From Deltaproteobacteria bacterium (lineage in GTDB: Bacteria; Myxococcota; Myxococcia; SLRQ01), in contig JARGFU010000007.1 in assembly GCA_029210625.1 (NCBI GenBank), positions 91,742 to 155,741 on the forward strand: a stretch of DNA of 64,000 nucleotides. The letters run 5' to 3'. The translations under genes and the position numbers were made by a program. Within the stretch, counting starts at the first letter, position 1. The number at the start of each line of letters is the position of its first letter. The notes beneath the pieces were generated by a model, which had not been told where the DNA came from, did not search any database, and saw only the letters and a list, made by a program, of their open reading frames with translations. Of this stretch, positions 26,378 to 34,847 are shown piece by piece.

Positions 26378-27208
26378 ATGGGAGAGCACGAGCCACTGCG
26401 GGAGGACCAGGCGAACTGGCGCCACACCCTCCACGAGGTGATCTTCGAGGCCGACACCCCGGCGGGGAAGGCCTTCGACCTGGTCCTGCTCCTGCTCATC
26501 GTGGCCTCGATGGTCGCGGTGATGCTCGAGAGCGTGGCGCCCATCGCCGCCGAGTACGGGGCGTGGCTGCGCGTCGCCGAGTGGGTGCTAACCCTCCTCT
26601 TCACCCTCGAGTACGCGGCCCGGTTGCTGACGGTCCGCCACCCCCTGCGCTTCGCGCTCTCCTTCTACGGGCTGGTCGATCTGGCGGCCGTGGTCCCGAC
26701 CTACCTCTCCCTCCTCATCCCCGGCGCGCAGTCCCTGCTCGTCATCCGGGCCCTGCGCCTCCTGCGGGTCTTCCGGGTGCTGAAGCTGGTGCGCTTCCTC
26801 GGGGAGGCCGGCGAGCTGGCCCGGGCCCTCAAGCAGAGCCGGGAGAAGGTGATCATCTTCCTCGGGGTGGTGCTCACGGTGGACCTGATCGTCGGCACCC
26901 TGATGTACCTGATCGAGGGCGAGGCCTCGGGCTTCGACTCGATCCCCCGGGGCTTCTACTGGGCCATCGTCACCATGACGACGGTGGGCTTCGGGGACAT
27001 CGCGCCCGTCACGCCCCTGGGCCAGAGCCTGGCGGCCCTGGTGATGATCCTCGGCTACGGGATCATCGCCGTCCCCACCGGCATCGTCACCAGCGAGCTG
27101 GCCCGGGCGCGGAAGCCCGCGGTCACCACCCAGGCCTGCCGCAGCTGCATGGCCGAGGACCACGACCCCGACGCGAAGCACTGCAAGCACTGCGGCGAGC
27201 GGCTGTAG
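26378..27208 (+). CDS. Voltage-gated-type potassium channel with zinc-ribbon tail
   Basis: 276-residue inner-membrane protein with six transmembrane segments. S4 carries regularly spaced arginines (RALRLLRVFRVLKLVR, about 124-139), the voltage-sensor pattern. The pore loop has TMTTVGFGD (about 199-207), the K+ selectivity filter. The C-terminus is not a typical RCK domain: after a short linker it ends in CRSCMAEDHDPDAKHCKHCGERL-type residues, a CxxC...CxxC zinc ribbon. The ribbon may tune gating or bind a partner. It is divergent from the HMGL-like gene. Confidence 0.9.
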   Translation: MGEHEPLREDQANWRHTLHEVIFEADTPAGKAFDLVLLLLIVASMVAVMLESVAPIAAEYGAWLRVAEWVLTLLFTLEYAARLLTVRHPLRFALSFYGLVDLAAVVPTYLSLLIPGAQSLLVIRALRLLRVFRVLKLVRFLGEAGELARALKQSREKVIIFLGVVLTVDLIVGTLMYLIEGEASGFDSIPRGFYWAIVTMTTVGFGDIAPVTPLGQSLAALVMILGYGIIAVPTGIVTSELARARKPAVTTQACRSCMAEDHDPDAKHCKHCGERL

Positions 27209-27217
27209 TTCCCGGAC

Positions 27218-28273
27218 CTAGGGCTTCTCGAGCGTCAGCAGCAACCGGGCGGTGTCGAGGGCCAGGTCGGGCAGGCGCTTCTCGGTGTCGAGCGCGAAGA
27301 CCTGGTAGAGGCGCCCCTCGCGGCAGGTGACCGCCGCCGCGCCGGGGACCAGCTTCCCTCCGCCGATGTCGGTGCGCGCCCGGGCGAGGAAGAGCCTCTG
27401 CTTCTTGTGCCGCAGCCAGCGGCTGTCCTGGAAGTGCACCTTGCCGGGGGCGTCCCGGGGCGCCACGTCGCCGGTGATCTTGGCCCAGTCCGCCTCGTCG
27501 AGGGCGTCGCAGGGCTTCGGGGAGGGCCCCTCGCCCAGGCTCAGGAAGGCTCCGGTGGAGGGCACGTAGTAGCGGCCCTGCAGCAGCCAGCTCTCGGGGG
27601 GCAGGTCGAGGGTCTCTCCGCCCGCGAAGCGGTAGGCGAGGGCGCCCGGCGACTCCACCACCCTCAGGGAGGCGAAGAGGGCCTTCGCGCCCTTGCCGCC
27701 GCGCCGCAGATCGCTGCCCTCGAGGCCGGCGAGCATCATGTTCACGAACCAGCCCCGCACGAAGAAGGAGCGGCTCTCGCCCACGAAGTGGCGCTCGGGC
27801 GGCCCGAACTCGAACTCGACCCGCCGGGCGTCCTCGGCGCCGGCCTGCTCGTAGGGCTGCGGCTCGGAGAGGACGAGCCCCTGGGCGCCGATGGCCTCCA
27901 GGAACTTCTTCGCGTAGCTCTCCTGCTCCTTCTCCCGCCCCGGCTGCAGGACCCAGGGGGCGGGCTTGTAGGAGACGACGGCGATGCTGTCGGCGGTGCC
28001 CAGCTGGATCGAGAGCCAGCCCCGGCCGAAGGTCTGCTCGTAGGTCTTGCCCGGCTCGAGGGCGACCTCGAAGGGCACCCCCCGGCAGCGGTAGACCCCC
28101 TCGGGGTCGAGGGGGGCGGTCTTCTGCTGCTGGGTGCAGACCGGGCGCTCGTCGAGGGGCTGGCGCTTCGGGGGCTTCACCTTCTCGGGCTTCTGGAAGG
28201 TGCCCGCGTCCGCGGCCCCGGCCGGCGCCGGGAGGGTGAGGAGGGCGGCGAGGAGGAGGAGGGTCGCGCGCAT
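27218..28273 (-). CDS. Secreted protein of unknown function
   Basis: 351 residues with a signal peptide (LLTLPAPAGAADAG, cleavage near residue 21). No family recognised. It has a proline/lysine-rich early region and three Cys (VCTQQQ, YRCRG and CDALDE), and the rest reads as beta-rich globular sequence. It is followed by convergent channel gene 9 bases away and preceded by the HAD phosphatase gene 32 bases upstream on the same strand, so the two may share a transcript. Confidence 0.65.
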   Translation of the reverse strand: MRATLLLLAALLTLPAPAGAADAGTFQKPEKVKPPKRQPLDERPVCTQQQKTAPLDPEGVYRCRGVPFEVALEPGKTYEQTFGRGWLSIQLGTADSIAVVSYKPAPWVLQPGREKEQESYAKKFLEAIGAQGLVLSEPQPYEQAGAEDARRVEFEFGPPERHFVGESRSFFVRGWFVNMMLAGLEGSDLRRGGKGAKALFASLRVVESPGALAYRFAGGETLDLPPESWLLQGRYYVPSTGAFLSLGEGPSPKPCDALDEADWAKITGDVAPRDAPGKVHFQDSRWLRHKKQRLFLARARTDIGGGKLVPGAAAVTCREGRLYQVFALDTEKRLPDLALDTARLLLTLEKP

Positions 28274-28305
28274 GGGAGCTCCCGGGCGGCCGCGGGCCGC
28301 GAGGT

Positions 28306-28959
28306 TCAGGCCAGGAGGCCGGAGAGGGAGGAGAGGAGGGGGGCGCCGTGGGCGGCGAGGCGCCCGGCGCTCTGGTGGCCCGAGGGGACGAGGTAGCAGC
28401 GCAGGCCGAGGGCCTCGGCGACCTCGAGGTCGTGGTCGGTGTCGCCCACCAGGAGGGTGGTCGCGGGGTCGATGCCGGTCTCGTCCAGCCAGTCCCGGCC
28501 GATCTCGATCTTCCCGCCGGCGTAGTGGTCGTCGAGGCCGAGGAGCTCGGAGAAGTGGTGGTCGATCGCGTGGTCGCGCGCCTGGCGGTGCAGGCGCGTA
28601 CGCTGGCTGGCCGAGAGCACGCTCTGGCCGATCCCCCGGCCGGCGATGGCCTCGAGGACCTCTCGTGCCCCGGGCTGCAGCTGGCAGCCGCGCTGGCCGG
28701 CCTCGTAGCCCTCGATGAACTCGGTGCCGACGGCCTCCCAGGGCTCCGCCGCGAAGTCGAAGCCCAGGCCGACGTAGTAGTCCTTCACCGGGAAGGCGAA
28801 GACCTCCTGGTAGCGCTCGAGGGAGAGGGGCGGGAGGCCCCGGCGGGAGAGGAGGCCGTTCATCACCTCGACGCAGAGCCAGGCGTCGTCGAGGAGGGTG
28901 CCGTTCCAGTCCCAGATGAGGTGCCGCACGCCGGCGAGTGGTGAGCCGTTGCCCTTCAT
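28306..28959 (-). CDS. HAD-family hydrolase, phosphoglycolate phosphatase-like
   Basis: 217 residues. Motif I is DWNGTLLDD (nucleophile Asp near residue 16), motif II SVLSAS, and motif IV VGDTDHDLEVA, with a helical cap between motifs I and II. This is HAD subfamily IA, which dephosphorylates small phosphometabolites such as phosphoglycolate. W replaces the usual F/L of the DxDGT motif, and the second residue is W-N (DWNGT), giving Asn where the general acid Asp normally stands, so activity may be altered. Confidence 0.82.
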   Translation of the reverse strand: MKGNGSPLAGVRHLIWDWNGTLLDDAWLCVEVMNGLLSRRGLPPLSLERYQEVFAFPVKDYYVGLGFDFAAEPWEAVGTEFIEGYEAGQRGCQLQPGAREVLEAIAGRGIGQSVLSASQRTRLHRQARDHAIDHHFSELLGLDDHYAGGKIEIGRDWLDETGIDPATTLLVGDTDHDLEVAEALGLRCYLVPSGHQSAGRLAAHGAPLLSSLSGLLA

Positions 28960-28980
28960 GTCGGGGACGAGGGTAGCAGG

Positions 28981-30036
28981 TCAGCGGTCCTTGAGCTTCT
29001 GCACCTGCTTGCGCCAGCGCCCGATCGTGGTCTTCTCGTGGTGGCGCTGGGCGTGGACGCTGGCGCGCCGCTCGGAGACCTCGGCCTCGTGCCGCAGGGC
29101 CAGGAAGCGCTCGAGGCGGTCGGCGGCGATCTCGCCGGCCTCCACCGCCACCCGCACCGCGCAGCCCGGCTCGCTGCGGTGCCCGCAGTCGGCGAAGCGG
29201 CAGCCGGCGGCCCGCTCGGTGATCTCGTCGAAGGTCTCCTCGAGCCCCTCGAGGTCCCCGAGGAGCCCCACCTCCCGCATCCCGGGGGTGTCGATCATCA
29301 CGCCCCCGCCGGGCATCGGCAGGAGCACCCGGGCGGTGGTGGTGTGGCGGCCCTTGCTGTCGTCCTCGCGGACCTCGCGGGTGGCCATCGCCTCCCGGCC
29401 GAGGAGGCGGTTGAGCAGGGAGGACTTGCCCGCCCCCGAGGAGCCCAGGAGGACCCCGCTGCGGCCGGCGCCGACCTCGGCCCGCAGCGCCTCGACGCCC
29501 TCGCCGCTCTGAGCGCTCACCAGCAGCACCGGCACCCCGCGGGCGACGGCCTCCGCCTCCCGCAGGCGGGGCGCCGGATCCTCGAGGAGGTCGGCCTTGT
29601 TCAGGACGATCACCGGCACCGCCCCGGCGGTGCGGGTGAGGGCGAGGTAGCGCTCGAGCCGGCGGGGGTTGAAGTCGTGGTCGAGGCCGGCGACCAGGAA
29701 GGCGACGTCGATGTTGGCGGCGATGGGCTGCTCGGGCCGCCCCTCGCCGTGGCCCCGGGCGAAGAGGGTCTGGCGGGGCAGGAGGGCGCGCAGCAGCGTG
29801 GCGTCGTCGATCTCCTCCAGGGCGCAGAAGTCGCCCGTGGCCGGCGCCCCGGCCTCGCCGCCGCCGGCCACCGGGAGCGGGGTGCGCCAGGTGGCGCTGC
29901 GCTCTCCCCGGTCGGTGAAGAGCGTCACCAGCCCCCGGTCCACCCGCACGATCCGGCCGGGGAAGAGGCCGGGCCGCTCGAGGGCGTCGAGGTGGAACTG
30001 CCAGATGGGCGACCAGCCCAGGTCGTCGAGGCGCAT
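28981..30036 (-). CDS. rsgA: Ribosome small-subunit-dependent GTPase A
   Basis: 351 residues. Circularly permuted GTPase order: G4 VLNKADL, then G5 SAQSG, G1 GSSGAGKSSLLNRL (about 199) and G3 DTPGMRE. The zinc site C..CGH..EPGC is near 279. An OB-fold precedes the GTPase. RsgA matures the 30S subunit and releases RbfA. The ATG at 30036 fits the family N-terminus. Upstream in-frame sequence lies in the promoter region of the divergent Crp-like gene and is not needed. Confidence 0.93.
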   Translation of the reverse strand: MRLDDLGWSPIWQFHLDALERPGLFPGRIVRVDRGLVTLFTDRGERSATWRTPLPVAGGGEAGAPATGDFCALEEIDDATLLRALLPRQTLFARGHGEGRPEQPIAANIDVAFLVAGLDHDFNPRRLERYLALTRTAGAVPVIVLNKADLLEDPAPRLREAEAVARGVPVLLVSAQSGEGVEALRAEVGAGRSGVLLGSSGAGKSSLLNRLLGREAMATREVREDDSKGRHTTTARVLLPMPGGGVMIDTPGMREVGLLGDLEGLEETFDEITERAAGCRFADCGHRSEPGCAVRVAVEAGEIAADRLERFLALRHEAEVSERRASVHAQRHHEKTTIGRWRKQVQKLKDR

Positions 30037-30114
30037 GGCGGCATGATCGCTCCTGCGGGCCACCGGCGTCGATGGCGGATGGTGGGCTCCGGCGAAACTT
30101 GCTAGAGCGAGCCC

Positions 30115-30945
30115 ATGGGGACGCTGGAGCACCTTTGCCGGGAGCACCCGGAGGGCGACCTCCTCTTCGAGGAGGGCGACGTCGGGAAGAAGATGTTCGT
30201 CATCCAGTCCGGGCAGGTGCAGATCTTCCGCACGGTGGGCAAGGACCGCATCGTCCTGGCGCACCTCGGGCCCGGAGAGTTCTTCGGGGAGATGGCCATC
30301 CTGGAGGGCCTCCCGCGCTCGGCCTCGGCCCTGGTGGTCGAGCCGACGAAGCTCATCGAGGTCGACTCGAGGATGTTCGAGGAGATGATCTCGGAGAACG
30401 CCGAGATCGCCATCCGCATCATGCGCAAGCTCGCCGGCCGGGTGCGCGAGCTCGATCTGCGGCTGCAGAACCTCCTCTCGGAGGGCGGCGTGGGCCGGGC
30501 CATCGAGGTCCTGCGGCAGATGGCGGCGAAGGGCTCGCCCGAGTCGGGCGGGCGGGTGCGCCTGGCGGCCTCGGCCGTGCACATCGCGATCACCGCCCAG
30601 TGCAACCTCTCGCCCGCCGAGGTCGAGCCGGTCCTCGAGCAGCTGCGCCGCAGCGGCTGCATCCGCACCGAGGGGATCGAGATCGTGGTGGCCGACGAGG
30701 TCCACCTCGAGCGCTTCGCGGTCTACCTGGACCTCAAGCGGAAGTTCGAGCCGGCGCAGTCGGAGCTCTCGGACACCGCCCGCCGCCGGATGGACCGCCT
30801 CATCCGGGCCCTCGAGCTCGAGGAGGACGACCTGCACTTCAACCGCACCGTCCTCGCCGAGCAGTACCAGCGCTACCTCGATCTCAAGGGCGACTTCGAG
30901 GCGCTGCCCGCCGCCGGCCCGGGGACCCCGAGCGACGCGCCGTAG
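30115..30945 (+). CDS. Crp/Fnr-type cyclic-nucleotide-binding regulator
   Basis: 276 residues. The N-terminal cNMP-binding domain has GDVGKKMFVIQSGQVQIF and GPGEFFGEMAILEGLPRSASA, the phosphate-binding cassette with conserved Glu and Arg. The middle long helix (IAIRIMRKLAGRVRELDLRLQNLL) is the dimer interface. The C-terminal part (about 145-230) can form a winged helix, but its recognition motif is weak. A further helical tail of 40 residues is unusual. It heads a run with two cyclase genes, so it probably senses their product. Confidence 0.85.
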   Translation: MGTLEHLCREHPEGDLLFEEGDVGKKMFVIQSGQVQIFRTVGKDRIVLAHLGPGEFFGEMAILEGLPRSASALVVEPTKLIEVDSRMFEEMISENAEIAIRIMRKLAGRVRELDLRLQNLLSEGGVGRAIEVLRQMAAKGSPESGGRVRLAASAVHIAITAQCNLSPAEVEPVLEQLRRSGCIRTEGIEIVVADEVHLERFAVYLDLKRKFEPAQSELSDTARRRMDRLIRALELEEDDLHFNRTVLAEQYQRYLDLKGDFEALPAAGPGTPSDAP

Positions 30946-30974
30946 GTGGGACGGGGCCGGGGGAGGAGGCGACG

Positions 30975-31694
30975 ATGAAGATGCACCCGCTCACGCTGGC
31001 CTTCGAGGATCCGGAGGTCGAGGCGAGCTTCGACGCCGCGCACCGCGAGCGGGGGGCGCGGCGCGTCCGCGGCATCATCCTGGTCTTCTGCGGGGCCCTG
31101 CTGCTCTCGATCGGCTTCGACGTCTCGGCCGTGCCTCACCTCTGGCACTTCTCCCTGATCTTCAAGCTGGGCCTCGCCATCCCCGGGCTCCTGATCGTCG
31201 CGGCCCTCTCCCGCAAGCCCTTCTTCGTCCGGCACTTCAACGGCGCCGTCCTCATCGGCTCGGTGATCCTGGGGGCCGCGGTGCTCCGGCTCCCCGCGGC
31301 GGAGGGCTGGGCCCTGGCCGGCTTCACCTGGGTGCTGCAGTCCCTCGTCCTCTACGGGGCCTACCAGCTCGAGCACGCCGAGCGCCGGGCCTGGCTGGCC
31401 AACCGCAAGAGCGAGCGCCTGCTCCTGAACATCCTGCCCGAGCCGGTCGCCCACCGACTCCGCGACCGGCCCGGCACGATCGCCGAGCACTTCGAGGAGG
31501 TGACGGTGCTCTTCGCCGACATCGTCGGCTTCACGACCCTCGCCTCGAAGGTCAGCCCCGAGAGCCTGGTCTCGGGGCTCGACGAGGTCTTCTCGGCCTT
31601 CGACGATCTCGCGGACCAGGGCGAGATCGAGGTGAAGGGGAAGGGGACCATGCGGGTCTGGGAGCTCACCGGCCGGCAGGCGAGGGCCGCGTGA
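30975..31694 (+). CDS. Class III cyclase-like membrane protein with deleted catalytic core
   Basis: 239 residues. Several transmembrane helices (about 30-135) are followed by the start of a class III nucleotidyl cyclase domain: VTVLFADIVGFTTLASKVSPE with the first metal Asp, then FSAFDDLAD. The protein then jumps straight to QGEIEVKGKGTMRVW, the domain's last strand. About 95 residues that hold the second metal Asp, the ribose-binding Asn/Arg and the base-specificity residues are absent, with the frame kept. The enzyme must be inactive as a cyclase. It overlaps the intact cyclase gene by four bases (GTGA). Confidence 0.85.
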   Translation: MKMHPLTLAFEDPEVEASFDAAHRERGARRVRGIILVFCGALLLSIGFDVSAVPHLWHFSLIFKLGLAIPGLLIVAALSRKPFFVRHFNGAVLIGSVILGAAVLRLPAAEGWALAGFTWVLQSLVLYGAYQLEHAERRAWLANRKSERLLLNILPEPVAHRLRDRPGTIAEHFEEVTVLFADIVGFTTLASKVSPESLVSGLDEVFSAFDDLADQGEIEVKGKGTMRVWELTGRQARAA

Positions 31695-33013
31695 GGACCG
31701 GCGAGCTCCAGGCGATCTCCTGGCGCCTGCTCCAGGAGGAGCGGGCGAAGGGGGAGGCGCGCCTGGCGCGGGTCCGGATGATCGTCCTCTGGCTGGTGAC
31801 CCTGGTTCAGATCGGCTTCCTCCTCCCGGCGCCCCCCAGCGACCTCGCGGTCCAGCTCCGGGCGGTCCTCGTCTTCGGCGCCGCCGCCCTCGTGGCCACG
31901 CTCTGGTGGTGGGTGTACCGGCGCTTCGGGCTCTTCCCCGGCGCCATCGCCCTCTCCACCTCCTTCGACGTCGCGGTGGCCGGGGCGATCACCCTCAACT
32001 GGAGCATCTACCCCGGCGGGGAGGTGCTCCCCACCCAGCTGAAGTTCGGGGTGGGCTACGGGATCTTCCTGGCGGTCCTCACCCTGACCGCGGTGCGCTT
32101 CGACTACCGCTCGGTGCTCCTGGCCACCGCCGAGAGCCTGCTCTTCTTCGCCGGGCTGGCCCTGCTGGTGGCGAGCGTGGGCGAGGTCGAGTTCGTCGCC
32201 GCCGTCGAGGACAGCTTCCAGCCCCACACCGTCAACGCGATCGACCTGGCGGGGCGCTTCACGGTCCTGGTCTTCGCCGGGGGCATCCTGGCCTATGGCG
32301 CCTACCGGGTCGATCGGATGCTCCAGCAGGGGGTGAGGATCGCCCACCAGAAGCAGATGCTGGGCCAGTTCGTCAGCCAGCGGGTGGCCGAGGCCCTGGA
32401 GACCGGCGACGCCGGGCTCGATCTCTCGGGGCAGCGGCGGCACATCGCCATCCTCTTCTGCGACATCCGGGGCTTCACGACCCTCTCCGAGACGATGGAG
32501 CCCGAGGCCCTGCTGGCCTTGCTCAACGCCTACTACGAGCAGGCGGCGGAGGTCGTCTTCGAGCACCAGGGCACCCTCGACAAGTACCTGGGCGACGGCT
32601 TCATGGCCCTCTTCGGGGCGCCGACGCCCCTGGCCAGCCCCTCCCGGGCGGCCCTCGACTGCGCCCGGGACCTGCTCCGGCGCCTGGAGACCTTCCGCGG
32701 ACCGGGGGGCCGGCGGATCTCGATCGGGGTCGGGATCCACAGCGGCGAGGTGGTGGTCGGCAACCTCGGCACCGAGGCCTACAAGAGCTACACGGCCATC
32801 GGCCGGGGGGTGAACCTGGCCGCCCGGATCGAGGCCGCCACCCGGGAGGCCGGAGAGGACCTGCTCTTCTCGGAGGCCGTGCGGGCGGCGCTGGCCGACG
32901 ACGGAGGCGCGCCGGTCGAGGTGATCGAGGCGGGCACCTTCGCCCTCAAGGGCATCGCCGAGCCCCAGGCCCTCTTCACGGTCCGGGAGGGCCCGCCGGG
33001 CGCCCCCGCCTGA
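31691..33013 (+). CDS. Adenylate/guanylate cyclase with N-terminal membrane domain
   Basis: 440 residues, GTG start overlapping the previous stop (GTGA). About six transmembrane helices (30-220) precede a complete class III cyclase domain: AILFCDIRGFT with first metal Asp, DKYLGDGFMALFG with second metal Asp, then SYTAIGRGVNLAARIE with the Asn and Arg of the active site. It should make cAMP or cGMP at the inner membrane. Its neighbours are the truncated cyclase and a cNMP-binding regulator upstream, implying a local second-messenger circuit. Confidence 0.9.
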   Translation: MRTGELQAISWRLLQEERAKGEARLARVRMIVLWLVTLVQIGFLLPAPPSDLAVQLRAVLVFGAAALVATLWWWVYRRFGLFPGAIALSTSFDVAVAGAITLNWSIYPGGEVLPTQLKFGVGYGIFLAVLTLTAVRFDYRSVLLATAESLLFFAGLALLVASVGEVEFVAAVEDSFQPHTVNAIDLAGRFTVLVFAGGILAYGAYRVDRMLQQGVRIAHQKQMLGQFVSQRVAEALETGDAGLDLSGQRRHIAILFCDIRGFTTLSETMEPEALLALLNAYYEQAAEVVFEHQGTLDKYLGDGFMALFGAPTPLASPSRAALDCARDLLRRLETFRGPGGRRISIGVGIHSGEVVVGNLGTEAYKSYTAIGRGVNLAARIEAATREAGEDLLFSEAVRAALADDGGAPVEVIEAGTFALKGIAEPQALFTVREGPPGAPA

Positions 33014-33035
33014 GGAGGGATCCCCGGCCTGATTT

Positions 33036-33176
33036 CCCCCGTGATTCCGGGGGTCTGGTGGGGTGATGGAACCATGACCGGGTGGCTATCGCCATCGCGG
33101 GGGCGCGATGGTAAACACCCCCCCTCGTGCATCCCGTCAGGGGGCCAGGCGGGGCGCTTTTCCGGGCAGAGCCCGG
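33036..33176 (+). promoter_or_regulatory. Leader/intergenic region with three hairpins before the pfa-ole operon
   Basis: Three perfect stem-loops: CCCCCG-TGATTC-CGGGGG (33036-33053), CCATCGCG-GGGG-CGCGATGG (33092-33111) and CCGGGC-AGA-GCCCGG (33162-33176). The first may end the upstream cyclase operon. The other two lie between it and the ATG at 33234 and could be operator or leader structures of the seven-gene operon. No convincing -35/-10 pair was found. Confidence 0.4.
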
Positions 33177-33233
33177 GGGGCACCGTCCGCCGCGCGCCTC
33201 GCTGACCAGCCCGAATCCTGGGGAGCTCACATC

Positions 33234-34847
33234 ATGCGACCGACCGTGACCGGCAGCCCGACGCGCCCCGCCGCCGAGACCCGCTCGGCGGAGACCCTCG
33301 CCGAGGTGCTGCCCCGGATCGACCGGGCCTACGCCGTGCTGCCTCCCCGGGCGGACGGGGCGCGGCCCGTGCGCCCCTGGTCGGGCCCGGCCGGGGACGA
33401 GGCCCCGGTGGCCATCCTCCCGGCGGCCCCGCTCTCGCAGCTCGGTGATCCGGCCTTCTGCGCGGCCCACGGCCTGCGCCTCCCCTACGTGGGCGGCGCC
33501 ATGGCCCACGGCATCTCCTCGGTGGAGCTGGTCGTGGCGCTCGGGCGCGCCGGCCTGCTCGGCGTCTTCGGCGCCGCCGGCCTGCCCCTCGCCCGGGTGG
33601 AGGCCGCCCTCGACGCCCTCGAGGCCGCGAGAGGGGAGGGGAGCTTCCCCTTCGCGATGAACCTCATCCACAGCCCCTCCGAGCCCTCCATCGAGCAGGG
33701 CGCGGTCGACCTCTACCTGCGCCGCGGCGTGCGCCTGGTGGAGGCGTCGGCCTACCTGCGGCTGAACCTGCAGGTGGTGCGCTACCGCCTCAAGGGGCTG
33801 CACCGGGACGCCGCCGGCCGGGTCGTGGCCCCCAACAAGATCATCGCGAAGGTCTCCCGGGTCGAGGTCGCCGAGGGCTTCCTCGGGCCGGCCCCGGAGC
33901 GGCTCGTGAACGAGCTCTTGCGGCGCGGCGACATCAGCGCCGAGGAGGCCGAGCTCTCGCGGCACGTGCCGGTGGCCACGGACCTCACCGTCGAGGCGGA
34001 CTCCGGCGGGCACACCGACAACCGGCCCCTGGTGACCCTCCTGCCGACCATGATCGCCCTGCGGGACCGGCTGCAGGCCGAGCATGGCTTCCCCGAGCCG
34101 GTGCGGATCGGCGCCGGCGGCGGCATCGCCACCCCCGCCTCGGCGGCCGCGGCCTTCGCGATGGGCGCCGCCTATCTGGTCGTCGGCTCGGTGAACCAGG
34201 CCTGCCGCGAGTCCGGGACCTCGGACCTGGTCCGGCAGCTCCTGGCCGAGACCCGGCAGGCCGACATCACGATGGCGCCGGCGGCGGACATGTTCGAGAT
34301 GGGCGTGAAGGTGCAGGTGCTCAAGCGCGGCACCCTCTTCGCGCAGCGGGCGAACAAGCTCTACGAGCTCTACCGCAAGCACGAGAGCCTGGACGCCCTC
34401 CCGCCGAAGGAGCGCGAGGAGCTGGAGCGGAAGGTCTTCCGCCTCCCGCTCACCCAGGTCTGGGAGGAGACCCGGCGCTTCTTCGCCGAGCGCGACCCCT
34501 CCCAGCTCGAGCGCGCCGAGACCGACCCCAAGCACCAGCTGGCCCTGACCTTCCGCTGGTACCTGGGCCAGAGCTCCTTCTGGGCCAAGGCCGGCCTCGA
34601 GGAGCGGCGGGTGGACCTGCAGATCTGGTGCGGCCCCGCCATGGGCGCCTTCAACGAGTGGACCCGGGGGAGCTTCCTCGAGGCCGCCGCCGCCCGCGAC
34701 GTCGTGACCGTCGCCCACAACCTCCTCCACGGGGCCGCCCTCCTCGCCCGCGTCCACGCGCTGGCGATCCAGGGGGTGCGCCTGCCGGCCGGCGCCGTGG
34801 ACACCTCTCCGAAGACCCTCTCGCAGCTCGAGGAGCAGCTTTCGTGA
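33234..34847 (+). CDS. pfaD: PfaD-type enoyl reductase of PUFA synthase
   Basis: 537 residues, close to the family size. It is the trans-acting FMN-dependent enoyl reductase of polyunsaturated fatty acid synthases: nitronate monooxygenase-like barrel with AHGISSVELVVALGRAGLLGVFGAAGL, IHSPSEPS, PVATDLTVEADSGGHTDN and VRIGAGGGIATPASAAAAF. The ATG at 33234 has GGGGAG 10 bases upstream. An upstream extension in frame runs through the hairpin leader and is rejected. The gene is first in the operon, as in myxobacterial pfa1-pfa2-pfa3, and overlaps the next by four bases (GTGA). Confidence 0.93.
   Translation: MRPTVTGSPTRPAAETRSAETLAEVLPRIDRAYAVLPPRADGARPVRPWSGPAGDEAPVAILPAAPLSQLGDPAFCAAHGLRLPYVGGAMAHGISSVELVVALGRAGLLGVFGAAGLPLARVEAALDALEAARGEGSFPFAMNLIHSPSEPSIEQGAVDLYLRRGVRLVEASAYLRLNLQVVRYRLKGLHRDAAGRVVAPNKIIAKVSRVEVAEGFLGPAPERLVNELLRRGDISAEEAELSRHVPVATDLTVEADSGGHTDNRPLVTLLPTMIALRDRLQAEHGFPEPVRIGAGGGIATPASAAAAFAMGAAYLVVGSVNQACRESGTSDLVRQLLAETRQADITMAPAADMFEMGVKVQVLKRGTLFAQRANKLYELYRKHESLDALPPKEREELERKVFRLPLTQVWEETRRFFAERDPSQLERAETDPKHQLALTFRWYLGQSSFWAKAGLEERRVDLQIWCGPAMGAFNEWTRGSFLEAAAARDVVTVAHNLLHGAALLARVHALAIQGVRLPAGAVDTSPKTLSQLEEQLS

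Noticed and set aside
30037-30837. Extension of RsgA to about 618 residues
   Set aside because: The extra frame lies opposite the Crp-like gene and lacks homology; the ATG at 30036 gives the normal RsgA length.
33108-33233. N-terminal extension of PfaD upstream of 33234
   Set aside because: The extension runs through hairpin sequence, reads Arg/Gly/Ser-rich without homology, and a good GGGGAG site precedes the ATG at 33234.
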